DNA of 64,000 nucleotides from SYFY01 sp041752315 (GTDB taxonomy: Bacteria; Pseudomonadota; Gammaproteobacteria; Pseudomonadales; Azotimanducaceae). Numbering within the stretch: position 1 is the stretch's first letter; the number at the start of each line of letters is the position of its first letter. The position numbers and the translations under genes were made by a program. The DNA is taken from the NCBI GenBank assembly GCA_041752315.1, contig JBGSHJ010000001.1:109827-173826 (forward strand), written 5' to 3'. Below the pieces are notes generated by a model, which saw only the letters and a list, made by a program, of their open reading frames with translations, ran no database searches and was not told where the DNA came from. Below, in pieces: positions 35,216 through 42,758 of the stretch.

Positions 35216-36886
35216 TCAGTTACCGGTTCCAGTCGCTGGTCGAAGTGTTGCCACGTCGACGGATGCCGAGTCAGCGGTTAGTGGCCTGTCAGTGGCATAC
35301 CCGCCGGCTCCGTCCGTCGCTGAATCCAGACTTCGCGTTTTTGCGTTGTTTCTCTCCTGGTTCTGTTTCTGGTTCTGGTCCGGTTTCGCGTCCGGCTCCT
35401 CGCGTTGACTGCTGGTGGGCTTGGTCGGTGCTGCCTCGAGTGGTTCATTGTCGATGGTTTTGGGGAAGTACTGATATTCGTAGGTATACGACTGGGATTG
35501 CGAAGCGACGAGCTTCCCCTCGATCAGTGCCGGCCTGAATCGGGCTTCGCGCATGCTGCGTCGAACCCGGAATTCCATCAGGTCATCCGGCGCGGTCTCG
35601 ACCGTGTTCAGATCGTGCACAGCGCCATTCTCCGTGACGGTATAGCTGACCGTGACATGACCAGCCTCCGGTGCCCCCCGCTTGTCGACGGGTGGCTGGG
35701 GGAGGGGGGGCGGTAACGGAAAATACAGCATTTGCGGTGAGGCCAGCCGCACGGTCTCAGCCTGCAGTCCGGCCTCGGTGAGCATCTCTACGGCTTCGAG
35801 ATAGAGCGGTTCGGCTCGCTCACGATGGTCAAAGAGCAGATACCAGTCTGCCAGGTCGATCAATGCGGAGGCCTTCTCGGTAACCGTCGACGCCGGATCT
35901 CCGAGCACCATCGTCGTGACAGCATGCAGTGCTCTTTCACCGCGGGGAAAATTGTTGATGAGGACGGTCTGTGGCTGCCGTCGACGGAACGGATCCTGCG
36001 CCCCCGGACCGGCAGTAAAACCGTCATCGTTCGGTTCCCGTTCCGGGGAACTGTACAACGGTGGAAAACGTTCCATCCGATAGGTATTGGCCACACCACG
36101 CAGCGCATGGATTGCAGCTTCACCCTCGAGTGATTCGTTGGCTTCTAGGATGTAGACCGCCTGCTCGAACATGCCCCTGGCGGCGAGGACGCTGGAGGTT
36201 TTCATGTGCCACTGTGCCAGGCGGAAAGTGGCGGGCAGCAGATCCATGGAATCGGGTTCGTGCTGACGTTCCTGTACTTCATAGGCGTACATCTCGCGAT
36301 CGTTCGCGGCGCCCAGATTCCCCTGTGCGCTCAGCGCATCGGCTTCCTTGTAGATGATTTCCGATTGCGAGGGTGAGTGCAGCCCATTGGCAACCCGATC
36401 AATATGCACGGCGCGACCGTATGACTCGACGGCCGACGGATAGTCTTTTTCAATCATCTGTGCATCACCCAGGAGCACGAGCGGAGCAACCAGTTCGGGG
36501 GAATAACGCTGCGTCGCCTCTTCAATCTGTTCGATATATGCCGTGAGCTGGGCTTTGGCGCTGGTGACTTCCGCCGCGTTGAGCGCACTTTCGATCTGGT
36601 CGAGTGCGTCAGTTGAAGTCGATTCGGAGAGCGAATCGCCGATTCCGCCGGGAGGCTCGGCAGCCTTGGGAGGAGTCGCCTGTTCCGGTAACGTGTCCTG
36701 GTCGGTCAAAGCAGGCACATCATTCAGGGAAGAGGGTTCAGCGGCCGACGGAGGGGGTTTTACATCGTCAGCAGAGAGTTCAGCAGACAGCAATGGCACT
36801 ACCGCCAGTAACCCGACCAGACATCCGATTTTCAATGGCGCCTGCAACACGCTTCGTTCTCTGAGTGACATCGTTTTCCGGAACAT
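35216..36886 (-). CDS. Exported TPR protein with TonB C-terminal-like domain
   Basis: A 556-residue protein; leader with hydrophobic stretch IGCLVGLLAVVPLLSA and predicted signal-peptidase cleavage or anchor. A Pro/Glu-rich spacer is followed by TPR-like helices (~100-270) and a domain at about 400-500 with the TonB-C order: HVTVSYTVTENGAVHDLNTV, then FRVRRSMREARFRPALIEGKLV and a final Tyr-rich strand. A polar C-terminal tail of ~80 residues rich in Gln/Asn/Asp comes last. The ATG at 36886 is chosen (a GTG-type extension to 36910 adds eight residues). It is the first gene of the cluster, divergent from the TusA-like gene across 104 bases that must hold both promoters. Confidence 0.8.
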   Translation of the reverse strand: MFRKTMSLRERSVLQAPLKIGCLVGLLAVVPLLSAELSADDVKPPPSAAEPSSLNDVPALTDQDTLPEQATPPKAAEPPGGIGDSLSESTSTDALDQIESALNAAEVTSAKAQLTAYIEQIEEATQRYSPELVAPLVLLGDAQMIEKDYPSAVESYGRAVHIDRVANGLHSPSQSEIIYKEADALSAQGNLGAANDREMYAYEVQERQHEPDSMDLLPATFRLAQWHMKTSSVLAARGMFEQAVYILEANESLEGEAAIHALRGVANTYRMERFPPLYSSPEREPNDDGFTAGPGAQDPFRRRQPQTVLINNFPRGERALHAVTTMVLGDPASTVTEKASALIDLADWYLLFDHRERAEPLYLEAVEMLTEAGLQAETVRLASPQMLYFPLPPPLPQPPVDKRGAPEAGHVTVSYTVTENGAVHDLNTVETAPDDLMEFRVRRSMREARFRPALIEGKLVASQSQSYTYEYQYFPKTIDNEPLEAAPTKPTSSQREEPDAKPDQNQKQNQERNNAKTRSLDSATDGAGGYATDRPLTADSASVDVATLRPATGTGN

Positions 36887-36990
36887 ACTCTGAGACCACA
36901 CAAACGACATTTCGTTCGAGTGTGGTTTTCCCTCCCAAGCAAGTCAAGGTAGCATGCGCGCCGTTTCCACCGTCTGCCCGGAGGCTGAAA

Positions 36991-37236
36991 ATGTCCGAAG
37001 CACTTCCCCACGCAGACGAGTTTCTGGACGCTATTGGTCTGACCTGTCCTGAACCTCTATTGCTGGCGCGCAACCGCCTGCGTGCCATGTCGGCCGGTGC
37101 TGTCCTGCACATCAAGGCAACTGATCCTTCCACCGGCCGCGACTTCCATAACCTGTGCCGATTCATGGGTCATCGTCTGCTGCTGGAACGAAACTCCGGC
37201 GACTGCCTCGAGTACTGGATCGAGCGTGCGGGGTGA
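36991..37236 (+). CDS. TusA-like sulfur-carrier protein
   Basis: An 81-residue protein with the TusA/YedF fold signature: LDAIGLTCPEPLLLARNRLRAM, where the Cys-Pro pair is the persulfide site, then a strand VLHIKATDPSTGRDFHNLCRFMGHRLL. GGAGG lies seven bases before the ATG at 36991. It is the first gene of a tightly overlapping operon with a gamma-glutamylcyclotransferase and EpmC. In general these carriers pass sulfur for tRNA thiolation or other sulfur transfers; here the acceptor is not known. Confidence 0.9.
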   Translation: MSEALPHADEFLDAIGLTCPEPLLLARNRLRAMSAGAVLHIKATDPSTGRDFHNLCRFMGHRLLLERNSGDCLEYWIERAG

Positions 37237-37718
37237 GTGCCACGGTTGTACGACACTACTTTGCGTACGGATCGAACATGGATCTGGAACGGGTTCGTGC
37301 CCGGGCCATGCCATTCCTCACGGTCACGTCGGCGCAGCTGCATGGTTATTCCCTCCTGTTCGACAAGGTCGCCAGGAATCACGAACACGAAGCACACGCC
37401 AATATCGAGCCCCGGTTGCAGGGAATCGTCGAAGGTGTGCTCTATGAGTTGGCGGCACCCGAGGCAATACTCGTGATGGATGGCCATGAGCGGACGCCCA
37501 TCAACTACAGTCGTGAAGTGGTGAGCGTGACAACTGTCGCTGGCCAGCGGTTTGCGTGGACCTATTTTGCAAATCCTGCACACAGGCAGTCGGGCCGTGC
37601 CCCGGGACACGCGTATCTGCAGCATCTGCTGGCCGGAGCGCCATTCCTATCCGAAGCTTATCTGGCTTTCCTTCGCAGCCACCGGATTGCCGAGGGATGT
37701 ACACAGGATTGCCCATGA
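37233..37718 (+). CDS. Gamma-glutamylcyclotransferase family protein
   Basis: A 161-residue protein of the GGCT/AIG2 fold. The opening HYFAYGSNMDLERVRAR contains the diagnostic YGSN loop, and the likely catalytic glutamate follows in GIVEGVLYEL or just after in the conserved domain centre. It would cyclise a gamma-glutamyl peptide or gamma-glutamylamine to 5-oxoproline. Its GTG start at 37233 overlaps the TusA-like stop (GTGA), and its end overlaps epmC (ATGA), showing coupled translation. Confidence 0.88.
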   Translation: MSATVVRHYFAYGSNMDLERVRARAMPFLTVTSAQLHGYSLLFDKVARNHEHEAHANIEPRLQGIVEGVLYELAAPEAILVMDGHERTPINYSREVVSVTTVAGQRFAWTYFANPAHRQSGRAPGHAYLQHLLAGAPFLSEAYLAFLRSHRIAEGCTQDCP

Positions 37719-38290
37719 CAGGGATCCCGACAGATCTGGATATTGCGAACTGTTTCAATGCGACGTTTGCACGCAGCGAGCATGTTGTCCTGGTAGGCGG
37801 AGCGGATGCACCTTTTTACATGCCGGTGGCGCCGCCACACCGTTCGATCATCCGATACCGGGAGAACTTTGCTGCCAGTGCCCTGCATGAAGCCGCACAC
37901 TGGTGCCGCGCAGGTCGGGCGCGCCGGTCAAGGCAGGATTTTGGCTACTGGTATCTGCCACCACCTCGAGATGCCGAGGCGACACTTGCCTTTCTGGATG
38001 CGGAGGTGCCTGTGCAAGCCCTCGAAAGTATTTTCAGTGTTGCGGTCGGGCTGCCGTTTCGTGTCTCACTGGATGATCTCGAACTGGAACTATCCGGTTC
38101 CCGGCAACTGTTTGCAGAACGGGTAGAAATCCGGGCAAGGCAGTTCCGGGCTGATGGACTCCCGGGTCGAGCAGCGCGTTTCGAATCATCGCTCCGCAGC
38201 TGGAAATCTGCCCGCAGCCATCCCGGCAAGGAACGTTTTGTGGCTGACGTCGCGGATATAGCCGTCAACAAGGTCGGGCTCCATGGGTGA
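37715..38290 (+). CDS. epmC: Elongation factor P hydroxylase EpmC
   Basis: A 191-residue protein matching EpmC (YfcM), which hydroxylates the beta-lysyl-lysine residue of EF-P. The metal-binding region ALHEAAHWCRAGRARR is followed by the family motif QDFGYWYLPPPRD and by PVQALESIFSVA. The ATG at 37715 overlaps the previous stop by four bases; the frame is open further upstream only by chance. The substrate protein EF-P and its modifying enzymes EpmA/EpmB are not in the window. Confidence 0.92.
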   Translation: MTGIPTDLDIANCFNATFARSEHVVLVGGADAPFYMPVAPPHRSIIRYRENFAASALHEAAHWCRAGRARRSRQDFGYWYLPPPRDAEATLAFLDAEVPVQALESIFSVAVGLPFRVSLDDLELELSGSRQLFAERVEIRARQFRADGLPGRAARFESSLRSWKSARSHPGKERFVADVADIAVNKVGLHG

Positions 38291-39377
38291 CATGGTCGAG
38301 CAGGTGGACACGGTGGTCATCGGCGCTGGCGTCGTTGGATTGGCTGTCGCACGCCGGCTAGCCCTGGCAGGACGGGAAGTCATGATCCTGGAACAGCATG
38401 ATGCGATTGGTACTGAGGTCAGTGCACGCAACTCCGAGGTGATCCACGCCGGGTTGTATTACCCGACAGGTTCACTGCGCGCACGATTGTGTGTGCAGGG
38501 CAAGGAACTGCTTTACCGGTACCTCGCGGAGCGGCAGCTGCCCCATCAGAACTGCGGCAAGATTGTCGTCGCGATAAATGACGATCAGAGACAGGAACTC
38601 GAAAAATACCGCCAGCAGGCTGATATCAATCGGGCAGGTGAGCTGATTCCGCTGGGCGCTCTGGACATCAGGGCGCTTGAGCCGGAAGTTGAAGCAGTAG
38701 CCGGTGTGTTGTCGCCGACGACCGGGATCATTGATTCCCACGCTTACATGCTGTCCCTGCAGGGTGACCTTGAAGCCGCCGGTGGTCTGGTTGTTTTTAA
38801 TACCAGGGTTGATCGGCTTGAACTGGGGACAGGAGGAGTGAAAGTACACACTCCCGAACTCGTGCTGGGTCCGCGGCTGCTCGTCAACTGTGCTGGTTTG
38901 TCGGCGCCGCGGGTTGCGTCGACGTGCATGCCCGCTCCAACTCCGTTTTACGCCAGAGGACGTTATTACACCTATACCGGCCAGTCACCCTTCAAGCGTC
39001 TGGTCTATCCGCTGCCGGAGCCTGGCGGCCTGGGCGTGCATGTCACGCTGGATCTTGCCGGCCAGACAAGATTTGGTCCTGACGTTGCGTGGATAGATTC
39101 CGTCGACTACACCTTTGACGATTCTGCCCGGGACCAGTTTGCTGACGCGATCCGGCGATACTACCCGGCATTGGACGTGGCGCGCCTGCAACCGGGTTAC
39201 ACCGGTGTGCGACCAAAGATCACTGGCCAGGGCATGCCTGCGGCTGACTTCCGCATTGATGGTTCTGCAGATCATGGTGTTAAGGGACTTGTCAATCTCT
39301 TCGGCATCGAATCCCCCGGACTCACTGCGTCAATGGCGATTGCCGAGTACGTTTGCAATCTGGTCAGCGTGGCATGA
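38283..39377 (+). CDS. FAD-dependent oxidoreductase, L-2-hydroxyglutarate dehydrogenase (LhgO)-like
   Basis: A 364-residue DAO-family flavoprotein. FAD-binding motif VDTVVIGAGVVGLAVARRLALAGREVMILEQ (~8-38), then TEVSARNSEVIHAGLYYPTGSLRARLCVQG, the characteristic stretch of LhgO and related L-2-hydroxyglutarate oxidases. A C-terminal FGIESPGLTASMAIAEYV closes the FAD site. It likely repairs or uses L-2-hydroxyglutarate, passing electrons to the respiratory chain. Start at 38283 overlaps epmC by eight bases. Confidence 0.88.
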   Translation: MGDMVEQVDTVVIGAGVVGLAVARRLALAGREVMILEQHDAIGTEVSARNSEVIHAGLYYPTGSLRARLCVQGKELLYRYLAERQLPHQNCGKIVVAINDDQRQELEKYRQQADINRAGELIPLGALDIRALEPEVEAVAGVLSPTTGIIDSHAYMLSLQGDLEAAGGLVVFNTRVDRLELGTGGVKVHTPELVLGPRLLVNCAGLSAPRVASTCMPAPTPFYARGRYYTYTGQSPFKRLVYPLPEPGGLGVHVTLDLAGQTRFGPDVAWIDSVDYTFDDSARDQFADAIRRYYPALDVARLQPGYTGVRPKITGQGMPAADFRIDGSADHGVKGLVNLFGIESPGLTASMAIAEYVCNLVSVA

Positions 39378-40489
39378 GAGTCGGATTCATAATCAATCCG
39401 GTTGCCGGCATTGGCGGGCCCGCGGGTTTGAAGGGCAGTGATGGCGTTGACACGGTTTCACAAGCGCTCGCACGGGGAGCGATCCCAAGAGCCACTGAAC
39501 GGGCCCAGGCCATGCTGGTGGCCATGGGTGATCGCGCGCGCGATATCCAGTGGGTGGCGCCGGCGGGCCGCATGGGCGGTGATCTGCTGCAGAAACTCGA
39601 CTTGCCGGTTCAACTTGTCGGTGGAGCACCGCAGGTCACGACCGCCGCCGATACAACTCGCGTGACCGGTTTGCTGCGTGATGCCGGTGTTGGCCTGATG
39701 GTGTTTGTGGGGGGCGACGGTACGGCCAGGGATCTGTTTGCGGTGCTCGCTGATCGGCTGCCGGTGCTGGGCGTTCCCGCGGGCGTCAAGATGCACTCCG
39801 GAGTATTTGCCACCTCGCCCCGAACTGCTGCAGAAGTGCTGGTCCAACTGGTCAGTGGCAAACTGGTGAGCGCGATGCGGGCGGAAGTTCGCGATGTGGA
39901 TGAGGAAGCCGCACGCGACGGTATTGCACGCAGTCGATGGCATGGAGAAATGCTCATTCCCTTGGCAGGCGGCTTCATCCAGCAAACGAAGATCGGGGGC
40001 AGGGAGGACGAAGGTCTCGCGCTGGAAGAAATTGTGCAGGGTGTCTGCACGCTGGTTGCCGCTGCTGCGGATCGACCGTGGATATTCGGGCCGGGTGGGT
40101 CGCTGCTGGCCATCAAACAACGCCTGGGCGGGGTTGGCACGTTGCTGGGTGTCGACGTGCGAATGCCCGATGGATCGTGGCTGATCGATGTCAGCGAGAC
40201 CGACCTCCTGGCAATCCCGGGTTCGCCGGGACTGAGCATCAGTTTTGGCCGTCGACAGGGCATTGTCTTCGGGCGCGGCAACCAGCAGCTGTCCGCACGC
40301 GTTCTTCAGCGCATGGACCGTCAGCGCGACATCGTGCTGATCGCCAGTCGGAGCAAGATTGCCGGTCTCGAGGGACGTGCCCTGCTGCTTGATACGGGCG
40401 ATCCTGCGCTGGACCGGCAGTTATCCGGCATCTGGGAAGTGCTGTGTGGCTTTGACGACCGTTTGCTGTACCGGGTCGAACCTGCGTGA
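39374..40489 (+). CDS. ATP-NAD kinase-like protein (AcoX/NADK fold)
   Basis: A 371-residue protein of the diacylglycerol-kinase/NAD-kinase superfamily. The N-terminus MRVGFIINPVAGIGGPAGLKGSDG and the motif FVGGDGTARDLFAVL (nucleotide-binding GGDGT loop) are diagnostic; length and GGPAGLKGSDG fit the AcoX/polyphosphate-ATP NAD kinase branch rather than classical NadK. Substrate is unproven. Its ATG overlaps the preceding oxidase stop by four bases and it closes the five-gene operon. Confidence 0.85.
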   Translation: MRVGFIINPVAGIGGPAGLKGSDGVDTVSQALARGAIPRATERAQAMLVAMGDRARDIQWVAPAGRMGGDLLQKLDLPVQLVGGAPQVTTAADTTRVTGLLRDAGVGLMVFVGGDGTARDLFAVLADRLPVLGVPAGVKMHSGVFATSPRTAAEVLVQLVSGKLVSAMRAEVRDVDEEAARDGIARSRWHGEMLIPLAGGFIQQTKIGGREDEGLALEEIVQGVCTLVAAAADRPWIFGPGGSLLAIKQRLGGVGTLLGVDVRMPDGSWLIDVSETDLLAIPGSPGLSISFGRRQGIVFGRGNQQLSARVLQRMDRQRDIVLIASRSKIAGLEGRALLLDTGDPALDRQLSGIWEVLCGFDDRLLYRVEPA

Positions 40490-40516
40490 GGGCTGGCATG
40501 AACAGCCACCTGACAG

Positions 40517-40987
40517 TCAGATGGCCTGATCCGGCATCGCTCCCGGGATGATGAGGCCAAGCCCCGGAAATCGGGTCATGTCGGCGATCATGTCCAGGAC
40601 CAGCATCCTCAAAGTGGTTGACGAACCTTCTTCAAGCGCATGTTGCAGGCGGTGCAGCAGCGTATTGGCTTCGATCGCGATGGCCGCGGAATCGCCTTCA
40701 AGTGAAGAGGGCTGGACCAGCAAAACCAGGCAACGACTGGTCAGCACGGCCTGTTCCACTGCGTCTGCGCGCAGGGTCTGCGTGTAGCGGATGAAACCTT
40801 CCTCACGCAGCCAGACCAGGGCCTGGAAACAAGCCAGATAACGGTCGCTGTGCATGCCAAATTCGTCGGTCTCTTCGTCCTGCCAGACATCTTCGACAAA
40901 AATGTCCCGGGGCCTGGGAAAGACCGATGCAAGGATCTGCAGAGACCGCGCCACGTCCTTGCAAAAATCATCCACGTTGAGATGCAC
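40517..40987 (-). CDS. Conserved-looking cytoplasmic protein of unknown function
   Basis: A 156-residue protein starting at a GTG (40987) with a weak ribosome-binding site. It is mainly alpha-helical with no signal or membrane span: VDDFCKDVARSLQILASVFPRPRDIFVEDVW, then CFQALVWLREEGFIRYTQTL, which looks like a winged-helix end, and a helical C-terminus. It lies 14 bases downstream of alaA on the same strand and is probably co-transcribed. I recognise no family. Confidence 0.65.
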   Translation of the reverse strand: MHLNVDDFCKDVARSLQILASVFPRPRDIFVEDVWQDEETDEFGMHSDRYLACFQALVWLREEGFIRYTQTLRADAVEQAVLTSRCLVLLVQPSSLEGDSAAIAIEANTLLHRLQHALEEGSSTTLRMLVLDMIADMTRFPGLGLIIPGAMPDQAI

Positions 40988-41001
40988 GTCAGGCCCCGGC
41001 G

Positions 41002-42261
41002 CTACTGGCGGTATCGACCCAGGAATCGCTCGATGCGCGAAATCGATTCCGTCAACTCTTCGACCCGTGGCAGGAACACAACACGAAAGTGATCCGGCTC
41101 CGGGTAGCTGAAACCGGAGCCGTGGACAACCAGAACTTTTTCTGCGCGCAACAGATCAAGGACAAACTGTTCGTCATTGGTGATGTTGAATCGTTTTGTG
41201 TCGATCTTCGGAAACAGATAGAGCGCACCTCGAGGCTTGAAACACGAAACACCGGGAATCTGGTTCAGCAGCCGCCACGCGACCAGTCGCTGTTCGTAAA
41301 GGCGACCACCAGGCACGGTGTATTCATTGATGCTCTGATAACCCCCCAATGCGGTCTGGATGGCATGCTGGGTTGGCACGTTGCTGCACAGACGCAGGCT
41401 GGCCAGCATGTTGAGGCCCTCGATATAGTCACTGGCACGTTCCTTGGCTCCACTCACCACCAGCCAGCCGGTACGAAAGCCGGCAACCCGATAGGCTTTC
41501 GACAAACCGTTCAACGTGAGGATCAGCAGATCGTCGGCGAGGCTGCCAACTGCAATGGGTTGTGCGTGGTCGTACACGATCTTGTCGTAGATTTCATCCG
41601 ACAGGACCACCAGATCATGTTCCCTGGCAATCTCCAGCATGGCCTCCAGCATGGCGCGTTCGTAAACAGCGCCGGTGGGATTGTTCGGATTGATGATGAC
41701 CATCGCCTTGGTACGCGGCGAGATGAGTGAACGCAGGTGCTCCAGGTCGGGTTGCCAGTCGGCACCTTCATCGCAGCGGTAATGTCGGGCGATGCCTCCA
41801 CACAAGGTCGTTGCGGCAGTCCAGAGTGGAAAATCCGGCGCGGGGATGAGGACTTCATCACCGTTGTCGAGCAATCCCTGCAGCGACATCATGACCAGTT
41901 CGGATACCCCGTTGCCAATGTAGATGTCGTCGATGTCGACACCCTTGATGCCGATCTGCTGGCAGTACTGCATGACTGCCTTGCGCGCGGTGTAGAGACC
42001 CTTGGAATCCGAGTAGCCCTGGGCCGTGGGCAGATGGTGGATGACGTCGCGCAGAATTTCTTCCGGCGCTTCAAAGCCAAACGGCGCGGGGTTGCCGATG
42101 TTGAGTTTGAGCACCTTGTGGCCTTCTTCCTCCAGCCGCTGGGCTTCCTTCAGGACGGGTCCACGAATGTCATAACAGACATTGTCCAGCTTGCGGGACT
42201 TGGCGAAGACTCGTGGCTTGCGGGAGGACAGCGCAGTAATTTTGGGATTGGTGGTTTCCAT
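41002..42261 (-). CDS. alaA: Alanine-synthesising aminotransferase AlaA
   Basis: A 419-residue class I PLP aminotransferase; AlaA makes alanine from pyruvate and glutamate. The PLP lysine lies in LNGLSKAYRVAGFRTGW, NPNNPTGAVYE and the YSDSKGL entry are conserved, and the N-terminal KSRKLDNVCYDIRGPVLKEAQRLEEEGH is specific to the AlaA group. Length is near that of the E. coli enzyme (about 405). The ATG at 42261 is divergent from msrB across 79 bases. Confidence 0.93.
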   Translation of the reverse strand: METTNPKITALSSRKPRVFAKSRKLDNVCYDIRGPVLKEAQRLEEEGHKVLKLNIGNPAPFGFEAPEEILRDVIHHLPTAQGYSDSKGLYTARKAVMQYCQQIGIKGVDIDDIYIGNGVSELVMMSLQGLLDNGDEVLIPAPDFPLWTAATTLCGGIARHYRCDEGADWQPDLEHLRSLISPRTKAMVIINPNNPTGAVYERAMLEAMLEIAREHDLVVLSDEIYDKIVYDHAQPIAVGSLADDLLILTLNGLSKAYRVAGFRTGWLVVSGAKERASDYIEGLNMLASLRLCSNVPTQHAIQTALGGYQSINEYTVPGGRLYEQRLVAWRLLNQIPGVSCFKPRGALYLFPKIDTKRFNITNDEQFVLDLLRAEKVLVVHGSGFSYPEPDHFRVVFLPRVEELTESISRIERFLGRYRQ

Positions 42262-42340
42262 GACGACTCGGCTGGATTGGCTCGGTTGCGGGGGTGGGCT
42301 TAAGATAGCCGCTTACTTCAGGAATGGTAGCAGGACGATC

Positions 42341-42754
42341 ATGAACAAGGTATCCGACAGCAAGGTAGTCAAGACTGAGGCCGAATGGCGTGCAGAACTG
42401 AGCGCCGATGAATATGAGATCACCCGGTGTTCGGCGACGGAGCGGGCATTCACGGGGTTGTACTGGGATACCAAGACACCCGGTATCTACAACTGCAAAT
42501 GCTGCAATACGCCCCTGTTCGACTCCAGTTCCAAGTACGATTCAGGAACGGGCTGGCCGAGTTTTTACCAACCCATCAGCAAGGACGTGGTGGCAACCCG
42601 CGATGACCTGAGCTACGGCATGCGCAGGATCGAAGTGGTTTGCGCAACCTGCGATGCCCACCTGGGACACCTGTTTCCGGATGGCCCGAACCCGACTGGC
42701 CTGCGCTTCTGCATGAATTCAGCTTCCCTCGAACTTGACGCCAAGGAGATCTGA
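42341..42754 (+). CDS. msrB: Peptide-methionine (R)-S-oxide reductase MsrB
   Basis: A 137-residue enzyme that reduces methionine-R-sulfoxide in oxidised proteins. Zinc-binding CxxC pairs are Cys52/Cys55 and Cys101/Cys104; the catalytic cysteine is Cys124 in LRFCMNSASL, and GTGWPSFYQP is the substrate loop. It keeps the ordinary Cys form (not selenocysteine). The ATG at 42341 gives the expected short N-terminus. A four-base gap separates it from the acyl-CoA ligase start region at 42759. Confidence 0.96.
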   Translation: MNKVSDSKVVKTEAEWRAELSADEYEITRCSATERAFTGLYWDTKTPGIYNCKCCNTPLFDSSSKYDSGTGWPSFYQPISKDVVATRDDLSYGMRRIEVVCATCDAHLGHLFPDGPNPTGLRFCMNSASLELDAKEI

Positions 42755-42758
42755 TCCG

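Noticed and set aside
34113..35408. 431-codon plus-strand frame rich in Pro-Gly
   Set aside because: It is the reverse complement of the collagen-like lipoprotein gene; the repeats open both strands. The minus-strand gene has a strong ribosome-binding site and a lipobox, the plus-strand frame has neither.
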